Notes under the pieces: model-generated | Databases searched by the model: none | The model's input: only the letters and a program-made list of their open reading frames with translations | What the model was told of the DNA's origin: nothing | Shown here: positions 37,401 through 48,800 of the stretch, piece after piece | Numbering within the stretch: the stretch's first letter is position 1 | Layout: the number at the start of each line of letters is the position of its first letter | Assembly: GCF_030936135.1 (NCBI RefSeq) | Contig: NC_082594.1 | Span: 129,680,668 to 129,744,667, forward strand | Direction of reading: 5' to 3' | DNA from: Gavia stellata | Lineage: Eukaryota; Chordata; Aves; Gaviiformes; Gaviidae | DNA: 64,000 nucleotides | Position numbers and translations under genes: made by a program

Positions 37401-39764
37401 AGGAACAGACAAACGTCCCTGTATCCAAGCATCCCACCTTCAACACGGTCAAAAGCAAATACCTGGAGAAGAGTATAAAAAAAGGCAGTGTAAGCATGTA
37501 GCAACACTTCCCCAAATAGTTTCCCAGTGTCTGACTAATTACACCTCGGGGACTTTCAGAGCCAAAGGTGAGATCTTTGTCCTTATTATCTCCCAATTCT
37601 TTTGTCTTCCATGAACTTATCCAGTCCCCCTCCCATGATTTGTACAGTCATGTAAACTTTGTAGCAACCACAACATCCCACAGCAAGGACTTTAACAGCT
37701 TAAAAGGAATGGTACCCTGTGCAGCGTGCAATATTTTGAGCCTGCCACCTGTTAGCTTTCTTTGATGACCCCTGGTTCCTGTACTGGAAGAAATGGTGAA
37801 CAACCGATCCCTATCCGTGCCATTCATGATTTCATAGATGTTGACCTTATCTACCACCTCCCTCTCTGTAGCAATCCGGGCAGCATTTCAATCTATAGGC
37901 AATAGCAGGAAGAGTTGTAACTGTGTGATGAAATGAAGGAAGGATATTCATGCAGAAATATTCCTGACTACAGAGATAAAACATGGAGAGACAGCCATTA
38001 AGACTCTTATGCAATGGCCTGATTTGACAGATGAGTCTTCTCACTCCATTTTGTTATGTGAGGGCTTCACAATAATACCCCAAGTTCCTCCAGTGTTTCA
38101 ACACATTTGCATGCGGCCTGCATCTGCAGGTTGATTGAATGTTCTCCCTCACATCTCTCACCCTGCCTTGCAGACCTAAGCACCAGGAGATGGGCAAACG
38201 GCTGCTGGCCCACAGAATTCCCCTCTGCCAGATAAACAGCGTGACCCTGAAGTATATTCCCAAAAATCGGTTTTGGAGGAGGGATGAGTCATCCATTGTC
38301 GGCAGGTTCTGTGCAGCCCCGCTGCCTCTTGATAGCAAGTAAGTCACAGGAATATCTTACAGGGATTCACTGAGCCTATGGGTGCTGTGTGTGGTTTGAA
38401 ACAATATATTCTTTCTCCCATTTATCTGAACATGTAAAGAGGTCTCTCCCATCCCCTCTGTGTCCCTATGTAAATCATATTTTACCTGTGTGAGAGAAAA
38501 ACTTTCAAGGTAGTTTTCTAGGAGTTTTCTATGATTCTTTCCCCCAGGATAAAAGTGTTGTGCCATAGAAGAAAAATGTCTGCGACTCACATCATCTTAA
38601 AGATGCTTAAGTCACAAATGATGGCAGAAGCTTGCACTAACTAGAATGCATTCCTTTTGTCCTTGCTTGCTCTCTCCATCTTCCCCCTGTCTACAGTGGG
38701 CCCCCATCTGAAACATGACAGACGCACATTTTTCAGGCTAAGACAACAGAAGACCTGTAACACATTTCTGCTTCTTATACTGCACAGGTTTATAACACAC
38801 TAAGGCTAAAGACAACCATTTTGCATTTTCTGGGACAGGCATTGTAGAGTATATGCCTTCAGCCATAATTACCTTTTCCAGAGTAGAAGCAGCCAAATCC
38901 TTCTCATCCCAAGAGAGATAATGGTCTTCTCCATAATACAGTATTCTTGCCAGGAGTTTTGCAGATCCATAGTTCTTGCAGTCAGGGAAAAATAGCTGTG
39001 TCTATACGGACACATTAAACTCTGTCCGCATTGCTTCTGAGTTGACTTTTATGCTGGCTCCAGGTTGAAGCAAGCTAGCGGGCACTCCAAAGTGCGGAAA
39101 CCCAGAAGCAGAAGGGAGACTGTGCTCCCATTCAAATTCTGTTCTTATGGGCAGTAAGGAGACTCGAGGACAAGGCAGTAAAAATATATCCAGTAGGTCC
39201 AGATAGGAATAGGTATTGCTATGCAAATATCAGGCACTCCTTTGAGCATAAGGACTATTCCTTACTAGCATGCTTTGCAGAGAAAAGCACTCCAAAGTTG
39301 AGATGGGGCTTTTGGTCGCTTATGAATGGCATGGAACATTGCCTTAAAGGTGTGCTAGCCTGCACCCCCGGAAGCACTGGACCTGGCTGTGATGCAGGTG
39401 GAAATCTGTAGAGTTGCACAGGTTCACAACCACACTCTTACCGTAAAACTGGGAGCACGCAGAGCAGCAAAGGTGCTGCTAGGAGGGGGCAGTGGAAAGC
39501 TGAAGGACACAACCCCATACACACCCCTCCAGCCAATTCGTCCCAGCCAGGGCACAGCACCCTGTCCATCATACCCTTGCAAAGCAGCACAAGGTCCACC
39601 AGCAGCTTGCTTGCCTCTGTTAGGATAGCAACCTCTGCCTGCTAAAGCACAGCCTGACTTCCCTGTGCTCTTCCCGCAGCAGGACAATGTCATGCCTGCC
39701 CTGGAACCTCACCCTCCCCGGCAACACAGACATCTCCTATGAACTGCCTGCTGCTTGTGCCTAG
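22414..39764 (+). CDS. PLA1A: Phosphatidylserine-specific phospholipase A1 (PLA1A), 11 exons
   Basis: A secreted lipase of the pancreatic-lipase family. By family knowledge it removes the sn-1 acyl chain from phosphatidylserine and lyso-PS. The joined exons give 456 codons plus stop, the length of human PLA1A. A signal peptide (about residues 1-24, [15 protein letters not shown]) is followed by the oxyanion-region HGF motif (89-91) and the nucleophile motif GVSLG with Ser166. Asp190 lies in GLDPAGP and His260 in CDHMRAVH. Cys245-Cys258 would bound the short lid typical of PS-PLA1. The PLAT-like C-terminal part follows. Sequons include NSS, NVT, NST and NLT. All ten introns are GT-AG with consistent phases. 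The ATG at 22414 has an A at -3. A variant polyadenylation signal ATTAAA is at 40126 and an AATAAA at 40680. It is convergent with POPDC2. I see no defect. Confidence 0.96.
23246..23285. repeat. A/T-rich low-complexity tract
   Basis: T-runs broken by single A or G bases in PLA1A intron 1. A T20 run at 23651-23670 in the same intron is similar. Confidence 0.8.
23768..23811. repeat. 22-bp tandem duplication
   Basis: ttttgtcatcagcattctca occurs at 23768 and 23790, in PLA1A intron 1. Confidence 0.92.
24296..24497 (+). CDS. PLA1A: PLA1A exon 2
   Basis: Acceptor TTTGCAG, donor AG|GTGAGA, phase 1 to 2. It encodes residues 25-91, including the CTDFQTANF and CGELILADD stretches and the HGF motif at the 3' end. 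Confidence 0.95.
25366..25462 (-). mobile_element. Probable MIR SINE remnant
   Basis: The sequence follows the reverse complement of the conserved MIR segment: cagatgaggaaat, then gtgatttgaccaagga, then gagcagagcaggatccaggt. It is an ancient, diverged copy in PLA1A intron 2. Confidence 0.55.
25776..25953 (+). CDS. PLA1A: PLA1A exon 3
   Basis: Acceptor CTCCACAG, donor CTG|GTAAGC, phase 2 to 0. It encodes residues 92-151, including [19 protein letters not shown], the conserved lipase strand before the nucleophile. Confidence 0.95.
27489..27597 (+). CDS. PLA1A: PLA1A exon 4 (catalytic serine)
   Basis: Acceptor ATCTGCAG, donor G|GTATCA, phase 0 to 1. It contains [17 protein letters not shown] with the nucleophile Ser166. 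Confidence 0.95.
28549..28700 (-). mobile_element. Short CR1 LINE fragment
   Basis: The sequence is the reverse complement of a CR1 3' end: cacagaatcatttaggtaag, gggaccttggaaggtc, then gcagggctgccttct and ccccagggatggagattc. It is 5'-truncated, with a C-rich patch at about 28595-28615, in PLA1A intron 4. Confidence 0.8.
30874..30975 (+). CDS. PLA1A: PLA1A exon 5 (catalytic aspartate)
   Basis: Acceptor TTACAG, donor A|GTAAGC, phase 1 to 1. It contains [19 protein letters not shown] with Asp190, then [13 protein letters not shown]. Confidence 0.95.
31112..31164. repeat. Direct and inverted gaattcat repeats
   Basis: atgatgaattca occurs twice in direct orientation and tcatgaattcatcc follows in inverted orientation. 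The segment is in PLA1A intron 5. Confidence 0.75.
31858..31947 (+). CDS. PLA1A: PLA1A exon 6
   Basis: Acceptor CTTTCAG, donor G|GTGAGA, phase 1 to 1. It encodes [17 protein letters not shown] and the first lid cysteine (QPGCP). Confidence 0.95.
32836..33003 (+). CDS. PLA1A: PLA1A exon 7 (catalytic histidine)
   Basis: Acceptor TTCTTGCAG, donor G|GTACAG, phase 1 to 1. It contains [13 protein letters not shown] with His260 and a cysteine-rich segment [17 protein letters not shown]. Confidence 0.95.
34004..34093 (+). CDS. PLA1A: PLA1A exon 8
   Basis: Acceptor CTCCTGCAG, donor G|GTAAGT, phase 1 to 1. It encodes [20 protein letters not shown] and ends SAPFC. Confidence 0.95.
34555..34663 (+). 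CDS. PLA1A: PLA1A exon 9
   Basis: Acceptor TTGCTCAG, donor AT|GTGAGT, phase 1 to 2. It encodes [14 protein letters not shown] and the sequon-containing [13 protein letters not shown] of the C-terminal domain. Confidence 0.94.
36767..36801. repeat. Perfect 14-bp inverted repeat (hairpin)
   Basis: Arms tgtccacgggcagg (36767-36780) and its exact reverse complement (36788-36801) flank a 7-nt loop, gctggat. The stem is GC-rich. It lies in PLA1A intron 9, about 1.4 kb before exon 10. No known element was recognised around it. Confidence 0.9.
37580..37880 (-). mobile_element. Ancient CR1/L3-like LINE remnant
   Basis: The sequence reads like the reverse complement of an old amniote CR1: accacaacatcccacagc, then gcctgccacctgttagct, then gatgacccctggttcctgta, then ccattcatgatttcatag. 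It is much more diverged than the CR1 copies elsewhere in the window. Confidence 0.6.
38174..38338 (+). CDS. PLA1A: PLA1A exon 10
   Basis: Acceptor CCTTGCAG, donor CAA|GTAAGT, phase 2 to 2. It encodes [18 protein letters not shown] through [12 protein letters not shown], which aligns with the human C-terminal domain. It is preceded by a 3.5 kb intron that holds a CR1 remnant and a hairpin. Confidence 0.94.
39680..39764 (+). CDS. PLA1A: PLA1A exon 11 (C-terminus and stop)
   Basis: Acceptor TTCCCGCAG in the frame that gives [15 protein letters not shown], ends PAACA and stops at TAG 39762-39764. It matches the pattern of the human C-terminus (CLPEP ... KIACV). Using the next AG (CAGCAG) would shift the frame and lose this similarity. 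Confidence 0.9.
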
Positions 39765-42723
39765 CACTGCCTTCAGAGCATGCAGGCATACCCAAAACCG
39801 AAAAGGAGCCTTAAACCTATTGCTGCTCGCTGCTTGCTGCTCAAAGATAATACTTTCACCATAAAACAGGATGGGTTTTTTACTTCCTGCATTAGGGCCA
39901 GATGTCAAGGAAAAGAAGCGTGCAGCAGATCGGTGAGTACAAGGTTGCTTGGTTACAGCAAGACCTCTCAGTTAAAAGACTGGATTGGGACTTTTATCTT
40001 ACGGATTCTGTACCCGGCTCTGAAAGTGAGACGGGCAAGTCATTTAATCTCAAGGTTCAGATCTGTATGAAAGAATGTCAATCTTCCTACAACAGGAGTA
40101 TTGGGATGATTCATTTGTGTTTTATATTAAAGTGTCCTGAGAACTTCATATCAAAGGTGAGAAGTATTATTTTTCCTCATCAAGGGGAAACTATGTCATT
40201 CAGGTTTGGCACGGGAAGGAGTCATTCTTAGCCAACGCTCCAGTGGGAAACTCACTAGTCCCATCTACAAGACACTTTCAGAGTGAGATCCTATAGATTT
40301 CATGTTAGTGCTCCTGCTAAATAATCAGAGTGAATCTCCTTCCCGTGACAGGCCTGGAGCAGCTCTTCTGGCTGTTGGCTTGTTCTCTTTGAAGCTCCTA
40401 TGAAGTGAAACAGACACAAGGAGCACGGCAGTGCTCTTGCGTCCAGTTTTGCACTGCTTTGAACCACTGCCCAGAATAGAAGGTAACAGGAGGAGAATGG
40501 AGCATCATAGCTACAGGGCCACCTAACACAAATTAGTCCCAGGAGCTCAGCACAACCTTTCAGACCTGGAAAAGCAGCCAAGGTCTGGAAAGAATTAGTG
40601 AAAGTTTACAACATGAGACACGTACATAGAAACAGCCCTCACCCATCCTCACCTTTTCCACCACCTTGGTGCATACACAAATAAAAGAGGAGAAAGTCTT
40701 ACATCACTTCTGCCCACAAATGACATCTTCTGTAGACCATTTTCTGTTTCCCTGGACTGGCTTCACTGGGTGATAGAGAAGTGCACCAGGAACGCCATGG
40801 TCAGGAGAGAGGGACATGTTAAAGGCATTTCTGCCATGAGGAAGCCTCAGTCATTTGGCATGAGCTGTCACTACTGCTCCACTAGACAGTGTCACTGCAG
40901 TGTTAGCTCATGCTTTCAACTCACTTCCAAGCTTTTGGGCCCTGCCATGTGGTTGTTTGGAAGGCCAGCTAACAAACACCATCTCCAGCATACACTCAGG
41001 AGGGGGTTAGAGCTAGGCTCTGACAACCTGACAGAGATCCAAGTTAGTTCGTGCCATGACTGAAGAGTTTCCAGGGAGCATCTTGTTGAAGACTGGAGTA
41101 TAACCTCAGCAGGCACCTGTGAAGGGCAGTGTATAATTCAGCCCACCCCGGTCCACTACTTCAGGGAGGTATATAAAGCAGCACAACGGACGCAGTTTCA
41201 TTCTGCATTTCGGTGCCTTTGCAGAAGGGACCCCAGCAGCTCTCGTGTTATTTTTCTGGAGACATTTCCTAGCTGTGAAGGCAATGAGGTCAGGCTGAAG
41301 CAAGAATGCAGCAACAGACCGTGGTGACAACCATTAGCAGGATTATCCCCAGGCCTGGGGCAGCCCCGTTCTCCTGCCCTGGGGTGACAGCAAAGGGGAA
41401 CAGCGCAAGGAGCAGTGTGTGCCATGGATCCCACATACCCACCACTTCAGAGGCCTCTCCAGACCTCAGCAAGAGTGCCAGATCCGGAGGGCTCGCCCAG
41501 CTGAGACTTGCGAGACACGCCAAACAGGTCTCTGGGCCACAGCCCCTGTGTGAGCAGCGCAAGGCAGGTAGGGCTGCCTCCACCAGCCTGGGGCTGACAC
41601 AAAGCCAGCCCCACACGCAGAATGGCCATGCCCCTGCATGTCTGTGCCAAGAGGCACTGAAGAACGCCCTGAGACTGATACTCCTCACTCCTTCCCTGGA
41701 TATCTGCCCTGGAAAGGCTCCTACCCTCACCGCCCAGCTTGGTTGCACCAGGCTCTGTGGGACAGAGGGTTCATCTGCCAGTACTGCCATCTCCAATTCC
41801 CTGACAGAGGAAATGGCTGGGGAAGCTCATCAGCCAAAGCCTGTTGCAGCTCCACTTGGAAGAGGCCTTCCATCTCCACACTATTTTCATCTAAGATATT
41901 GCACTTCTTCCTGCCAGTGGCTGCTCTCCCCAGAGATGTTTTGTACTCACTCATTTCTTCATGCAGTGTGTGCACATTGAGCACAAAAAGAAAGAAGGGT
42001 TCAGGCTCTGCTTCTTGCCTACACCTGCCCCCAGTCCCAGTTCCTCCCCTTTCTTATTCCAAATGAATCAACTCAAACAACTGACCTTTCACCAGAAGTC
42101 GGTAACTTCTTTGAGAAGTGGTGCTTGTCATAAATGAGAAATCCTAACCCCTGGAAAAGTAATTTCTGGTCTTACTAGAGTAGATGCCCAGTGAGATGCA
42201 GGATATCAAATCTCCATATCATGCTCTCCATTGCAAGCCCACTACCAAAGCCATCAGGCAGCCCATTTTCCCCTGTCCTTTCCCCTCCTTGCCTTGAGAT
42301 CACCTCAAGCCTTTCAAATGGTATTATCTCCCTCTCCAAATCCTCAAACACCAATAGTTTCATCTCTGACTTTAATGGGAATCATTAAATCAAAGGGAAC
42401 ACAGATTCTGCGAGTAGGCTGGTAACACTTGCAGCGATATCGGTGTACCTTGGTATCAGAGCTGCCGACAAACCTCAGAGAGGCAGGGCTAGAAAACAAA
42501 CCGGGGAAGCACACTGGGGCAGGCAGCTCTGGTGAACAACCGTGCGGTGGGAGGTGCTGGAGTGTCACACTGCAGTCTCACGCGTGTGCTTCACGTGCTC
42601 CTGAGTGTACATGTCTGCAGGCAGACGTCTCAGTGCTTGCTAAAGAGTGTCTCTCTGGTCAGAAACTTGTGTGAGCATACGCTCCCTTGGAGGGGCTTCT
42701 GGATCAAAACAGCCTGTTGTTCC
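39765..42723. other. Convergent intergenic region PLA1A / POPDC2
   Basis: It holds the 3' UTRs of two convergent genes. Candidate PLA1A polyadenylation signals are at 40126 (ATTAAA) and 40680 (AATAAA). No AATAAA for POPDC2 was noticed on the minus strand. Long frames on both strands at about 41290-41980 have no recognisable domain. Confidence 0.5.
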
Positions 42724-42809
42724 CTAGAGTTCGGGGGTCTGAGTGGGAGCCAGAGGGGCTCGTCCTTTGCAGAGAGGGTGCGGAGAACTCCGGTGAAGGT
42801 TTCCAGAGG
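42724..42809 (-). CDS. POPDC2: POPDC2 exon 4 (conserved C-terminus)
   Basis: The acceptor has a strong pyrimidine tract ending TCCTCCTGCAG. It encodes 27 residues ending GRAPLAPTQTPEL and TAG. Human POPDC2, as recalled, ends GQAPLAPTHTPEL, and the phase fits the exon 3 donor exactly. Confidence 0.88.
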
Positions 42810-45800
42810 CTGCAGGAGGAAAACGAGAGCAGTGGGAGAGAGAGGAGAGAGAAAGAAAGAGAGCACCATTATTATTACAGGAATAATTTTTACTTCTAAA
42901 CTTTTCTAAGACACAAACCTCATGGAGCTCACCATTACCTGTCCTTCTCCCCTCCCCTCCTAAATTAGCATGCACAACTATGCAATTGTTTAACATGTGA
43001 TAATTCAGAAAATGGAGTTACCCACCCACCCACCCTGAGGCAGCAAGAACAAACCCCTCCAAAGCACCTTCTGTAGTATCAGTTAAAAGCCCACAGCTCC
43101 TTTGATGTTGCTCTCAAAGCGGGTATAAACCAATTCCTACTTAACTTAGCTACCAAGCCACAGGCCATCAAGCATGCATCCATCCAGCTCACCCACCAGA
43201 CAGAAAGCCAGCTCCCAGATGTAACTGTAAAAAACTAAGTAGCAGCAGCTCCACATCTTGCAAGCACTTGACAGCAATGAACTAGAGCAAATGTGACATG
43301 AAAGGGGGGAAAAAGCAGGTGGCTTTTGGTTGTTTGAATTTTCATGCAAGGAATAAAGCTTAGTTTGCTATGGAGCATTGAACTATACAGCAGTACTGTT
43401 AAAGCAAGTTTTGAACCTGCCTCTTTTAAACAGGCAGCCTGCAAGTTACTGCAATCTCTCTCCTCCTCAGAGAAAGAATGCGCTCATCAGTAGGATAGGG
43501 TAGTCTGTCTTGCTTGTAAGCAGATTAGAAACTCTTTCAAGGAACTAGATGATAAGAATAGTAGGCCAATATATGTCCCAGGAATATTTTGTTCAGCATG
43601 ATCTTCGCAGCACTTTGGCCATTCAAGAATTGCCTCCTGCGCTGTGGCGTAGCAAGGTGGACGTTGCAGTGACGCAAACTGAAAAGGAACGTGATCCACA
43701 GAAGCACTTCAGCATGGGGAATTTAGAGAGCTGGAAGGTGATTACCCAGGTTGGAAGTTGTAGGGGAAGGATATGAGAGCACAGACCTGGGGAAAGCCCT
43801 AAGGGAGCTCTGACCTTTGGCACCACAGCTATCACTTACTTCGAACAATGACACTGCAGGGAATAACCCTGTTTACTATGGATGTTTTCACCACTTCTAA
43901 AGGAAAAGTTATGAAAGTGCTTTCCCTGGGCCTTGGCAGACCTGCTCAGATCATCTGCTGAGCTGTGACAAGTGCCTGGCCAGAAGGGAAAACTGCAGCC
44001 CCTCTGCATCACTAGTTTTTGCGGTTAGGCACTCAAGTCGCTGTGGAATACTGTCCAGATGTGACAGTTGCTCTTGTGCACTGGAATATGATGTGATTAG
44101 CATACCCAAGTGGTGAGCAGAGTAACAGGGAAGCGGTCGTTCCACTGTTATGGACACACTAAACAGAGTTTGTGTTTCCTTGTCTAAGTACCTTAGAAAT
44201 TAAAATACCACACTGGCTATTGTCTCCAGACTGACAGACAAGGATGATCATCCTCCTCTCCCACCCCAAATACCGGCCTCTGAACCACGTGGGCTTTTAT
44301 CGCAGGTCTCTGCTGCAAGTATCAGCACACTTTGATCCTGCCTCATTCACAACATCTAGAAAGACAAAAGCTTCCAGCTTCCAACACGTTTTAAAAGGAT
44401 TGTGTGAAAGAAAGAACAGCTTTGTGCTGTGTAGCACAAGCTTTCCCCAACACACGCATACACGCACACCTCTTGTGTGTATGTTCACAGTATTGACTCA
44501 TTACAAAAAACAGGTGGAAACAGTTCAAAAAAAGCCTTGCCTCCTTCCCTGCATAATTGCGTTTGAAATTCTGATTTTATTGAGCTTGAACAATCAGGAG
44601 AATTCTGCCAATGACCTGAGAATGGGTATCCTTCTGCTGAGAAGACAAAATACAAGCAAAGCATAGACCAAGTGACTTCACCGTGTTTACAACACTAACT
44701 GCATTCATTTTTGATTGCATTTATTCAACAGACATGCCTCACAGTTAGGAGGATGGCTGTCTCATAAATGATTCAGTGTTCCTGCCTCTCCAAGTAAGGA
44801 CTGAAAAAGCTGCAAATTCTTATCTCCAGCAGTCTACCAGCAAAACCAGGGACTTCACATTCCTAGGATTTTAAGCTAGAAAACAAATACAGATTTTTTT
44901 CTTCTTTCTTCTCTCTCACTCTTTTTTTTTAAAAAAAAAAAAAAACCTAAGCAAAACTCTTGCTGACTTTTTATCTGATTCAAGCAAATCCAAATACACT
45001 TGTTCCTTCCTTGGCAAGTTTCTTCATATCCCAGATTTTAAGTTTGGAGGCGTGGAAGCAGTACAGGAACAGGCACGTGACTCAACTCAGAGCAGAACTG
45101 TACAAAACAGGAAGATCTTCCAGTTCTACTGTTTTCAAAAAACTAAGAACAGCAACTGGATCAGACAGCAAAAAAGGTCTTTTCCACCAGAGGCCTACTG
45201 CAAATAGCAAGTGCTGTCTGACCCAGACAGTCTTTTCATTTAGAGCACCTAGGAGGGATGGTCCCCTTGCTGTCACAGCGGTGAGGCTTGTGCACCAGCA
45301 CCACAGGGCAGGGAAGATTACTGCAGACTTGTCAGGGCTCGTGCCAGGAGTCACTGTGTCCTGCTTCATGCTCCCTGCCAGTGAGTCCACAGCCCAAGCA
45401 TTTGCAGCCCAGAAGTAGGGCACAGGGAAGACCAGGGTGCAATAGTGCAGCATGTTCAAGGATGCCTCCTGGAAGATGGTCTCCCCAGCCGCAGCCCAGC
45501 CCTGCAACTTCCTCCCTGTCACGCAGACCCGACTGGGACACACACAGTGGTCGCTTCTAGGACAGAAACCCCAGTCCCAGGCTTGGTGTCTGGCAGCCGG
45601 ATGCCAGAAAGCAGCTATTATGTGGCAGTGGCAGGAATGCACATTTTGGGGTCTGCAGCTGGCGTGCAGCAGCTGGCATGCGGCAGCTGGCTAAAAGTAG
45701 CTCAGTGCGGAATTTCTCTCTTGGCCACTTGGATCTGAATTTCAAGCACGAGTCACCCTCCCGTCTATTTCTGTTGGCCTGCATTACTCCTCTGCCCCAA

Positions 45801-48800
45801 TATCCACCAGGCCCGGGAATTTTTCCCTTGCAGAGTAAAGAGTTGGCATTTTGGAAGAAAGCATCTCATTCCCACTCACTGGAAAGCAGCGTTTAGGGTG
45901 TGTTAAAACAATGTTTAGCTTGTCAATCCACCCAGGGCTCGTGGAGGCAAGAGCTATACCACACAGGGCAGTCTTTTCAATACCTTGCTGATCTGGCTGA
46001 GCTGAAGCTCAGCAGCAAAAAGGAGGACAGAGCAAATGCTGGGATGAGCTGTGGTGGGCACGGGGAGGAAGGACTCTGAGCTTTCTTCCCCTGCCCAGAT
46101 TGAGCACTTGCAAAGTCTACAGCAACTCCGCACTATCAATCTGCTGTAAACCCTGGAGCTGTTTCTAACCCTGTCAGCATCTCCTGGGTTGTCTGCTCTC
46201 TCACATGCAGGTGCCTTCCTCAGCCCAATACTGGCTTATCTCCAGGCACAGCTCCACCTCATGGTGAGCCAGGTCAAGCCCTGTGGGGTCTCTGCAGGCA
46301 CCACTGTACCACCCACCAGCCTGGACACTGTTCCAGTTTCTCTGCCTCCCCTGAGGGATGGAGAGAGGACAGGGCAGGGAAGAGCTTCCTACGGCTGAGC
46401 TACTGTCCCTTCATCCCACAGTGCGGCTGGTGCCCAGAGTAGAGCCTTCACCCTGCTGCTTTTCCTTAAGAAAATCACACAGCTGGAGCCCACCTCCCGG
46501 GATTCCTTGGCGCAGCAGGCAAAAAAACGCTGCGGAGGAGCAAACCCGTGGCAAATGAGGGTGAGAGGCTGGGGGCCGCCGCTCTGCCTGGGCAGTTGCA
46601 TCGCGGGAAGGACTTGCTTCCACAAGCGGGTACTTACGCGGGGGTCCCACACAGGGTGAGGCGTGCCCGTGCCAGGAGTGCCCTCACTTCATATACTCCC
46701 CTTCGCTCACATAGTCCATAAAAGACCCCGGCAACTCAGCAAAATCTTCCAAGACAAGACTGGTGGAGTCCTCACCCAGCAGGTCACTGTCAGGCCGGGA
46801 TGCCCGGGAGCGCGGAGCTGGTGGCAGTGGTGGCTGCGGAGGTGCCTCGGAGGCACCAGCCTGGCCAGAAGCAGGTGGTGGCTCCTCGCAGTCCTCTGGC
46901 TCCCCCTCAGAGGAGGCTGGCCCGAGGACGTGGTAGAGGCTGGGCAAGCGGATGTCGAAGCGAAGCCCAAACTTGGCGAAGAGCTTCTCGTTGAGGGAGT
47001 AGAGCTTCTCTGAGATGTCGTAGCCCAGGTGGGAGGAGAAGAGCCGGGCAACATAGCGGTCCTTCCTCAGGAGGAGATACAGCTTCTTCCTCGGCCAGGT
47101 GATGAAGCTGCAGTCAGTCTCGGCTGTCAGCGTGACCTGTGGGGCAGGGAGGGAGCAGAGTAAGCCCTACCACACAAGTAGGGGTCACTTGCCTTGGGGC
47201 TGCGTGATTCTCTCCAGTGAAGGACCCCAGCCCCTTTGATGCCTGCTCTCCTTGGAGACAGCGGGGCTGGAGAGCCAGATCGCCCAAACCATATAATCGG
47301 ATAAATCCTTACCCGCCTCTGCTTTCTCTCCCCAAGGAACCAGAGACCAGGTTCCTATGCAATTATCAGCGCGCCCTTGCTTAATGTAGCCACATGACTA
47401 GCTACGTTTCACCCTCTCACTTTCAGACCATGCTCCTGTTGACACCCGAGCGATGTAGCTCAAATGAGCGAGGTCGCACAGATGGCCTTATCCCTCTATA
47501 GAAACGTTATGAAGGGAAGTGTTTCTGTGTGCCCAGCTGGCCCAAGTCACCAGTGGGTAGCCCTGCAGCAGGCTGCCACCCTGTCCTGCCGCTGGGTCGC
47601 ACACCCCCTGCTCCAAGAAGACCCTGGGTATGGGAAGGGCCACCTGGAAGGCTTGCCTGGTCACCCTGCGCCAGAGGGACATCCTGTCTCGTCAGGTCTG
47701 CCAGGCGCTGTAGGGCTGAACGGCCTTGAAGGATGCACGGCACAGCTCAGCAAGAGAAGAAATAAAAGGGATTTACTGTGTTTGTGTGTAGGTAGGGCAC
47801 TCACTCGAGGTTTTACTGGGTTGGTTTTAGAGAAATTTTGTTTTGCTTTGGGTTTTGCCAATGCGAACAGAGCCATTTTTCCCCCTAGCTGCAAGACCAG
47901 ACTATTAATAATAAAAAACATTATACAATACATGAGTGTATATTGTAATATGTAAATTTAATAATAATAAAAGGTAAGAAACACAGGAAGGGTGAAGCTG
48001 CCTTGGGCCAAAGAAGAACATCCGAGTGTAATGAAGACACTGGCATGTGAACAAGTGCTGGAGCCAAAATATCCCGGGGGCTCCCTTTCACTCTATCCAG
48101 GGGTCTCCTTGGCCAGCCACCATGGCAGAGGGCCACTGGGAAGCTGAACATGGCTTGGCTGCATGTGTGTGTCCTTGGGTTTGATATTTAATGCCATTAC
48201 CGTGCAAGCAGCTGCCTTATGAAAGAAATATAGGAGATAAAACCTGAGAACTTTCCCAGGCCGAAGTGAGCGGGAGGAAGGGTCACACGGAAACTGAAAT
48301 GACCAGAATCTCATTTTCCTAACCAATTCCTGGCACAGCGATCAAAAGCCTCCGCTGCTTGTGAGGGATTGAGATGTAATAAGAAAATTGCCTCCTAACC
48401 AGAGCAGCAGGACAGATTTCAATCATGAAACCTCCCAAGTGCTCCAGCGTCAGCAGAGCCCATAATTCAGCCTCTGGAGGAAAGTGCCAGCCCTGAAACC
48501 CAACTCCTTCAGGCACTGGGAGGCAGCAGTTCTGTGGGAAGAAGACACAGCCAAAGCAGAACGCTCAAGGAAAATGGCTCTCCTTATAGACTGGATCACG
48601 CTTCTGCCATTTTTCAGTGGGCTCAGTATTGAAACTGCTCAATCCAGAGAGCCGTGGGGAAAACTTGGGCAAGGAAGACCTTCCATGCCCTCCTCCAGCA
48701 AAGTCCCAGAGTCAAATGTGCGTTTTTTTAACCAAATGATTGTGATGCTGGGAATGAAGTTGAGAGATGCCACAGAGTTTTGTTAACTACTCAAGTAAGA

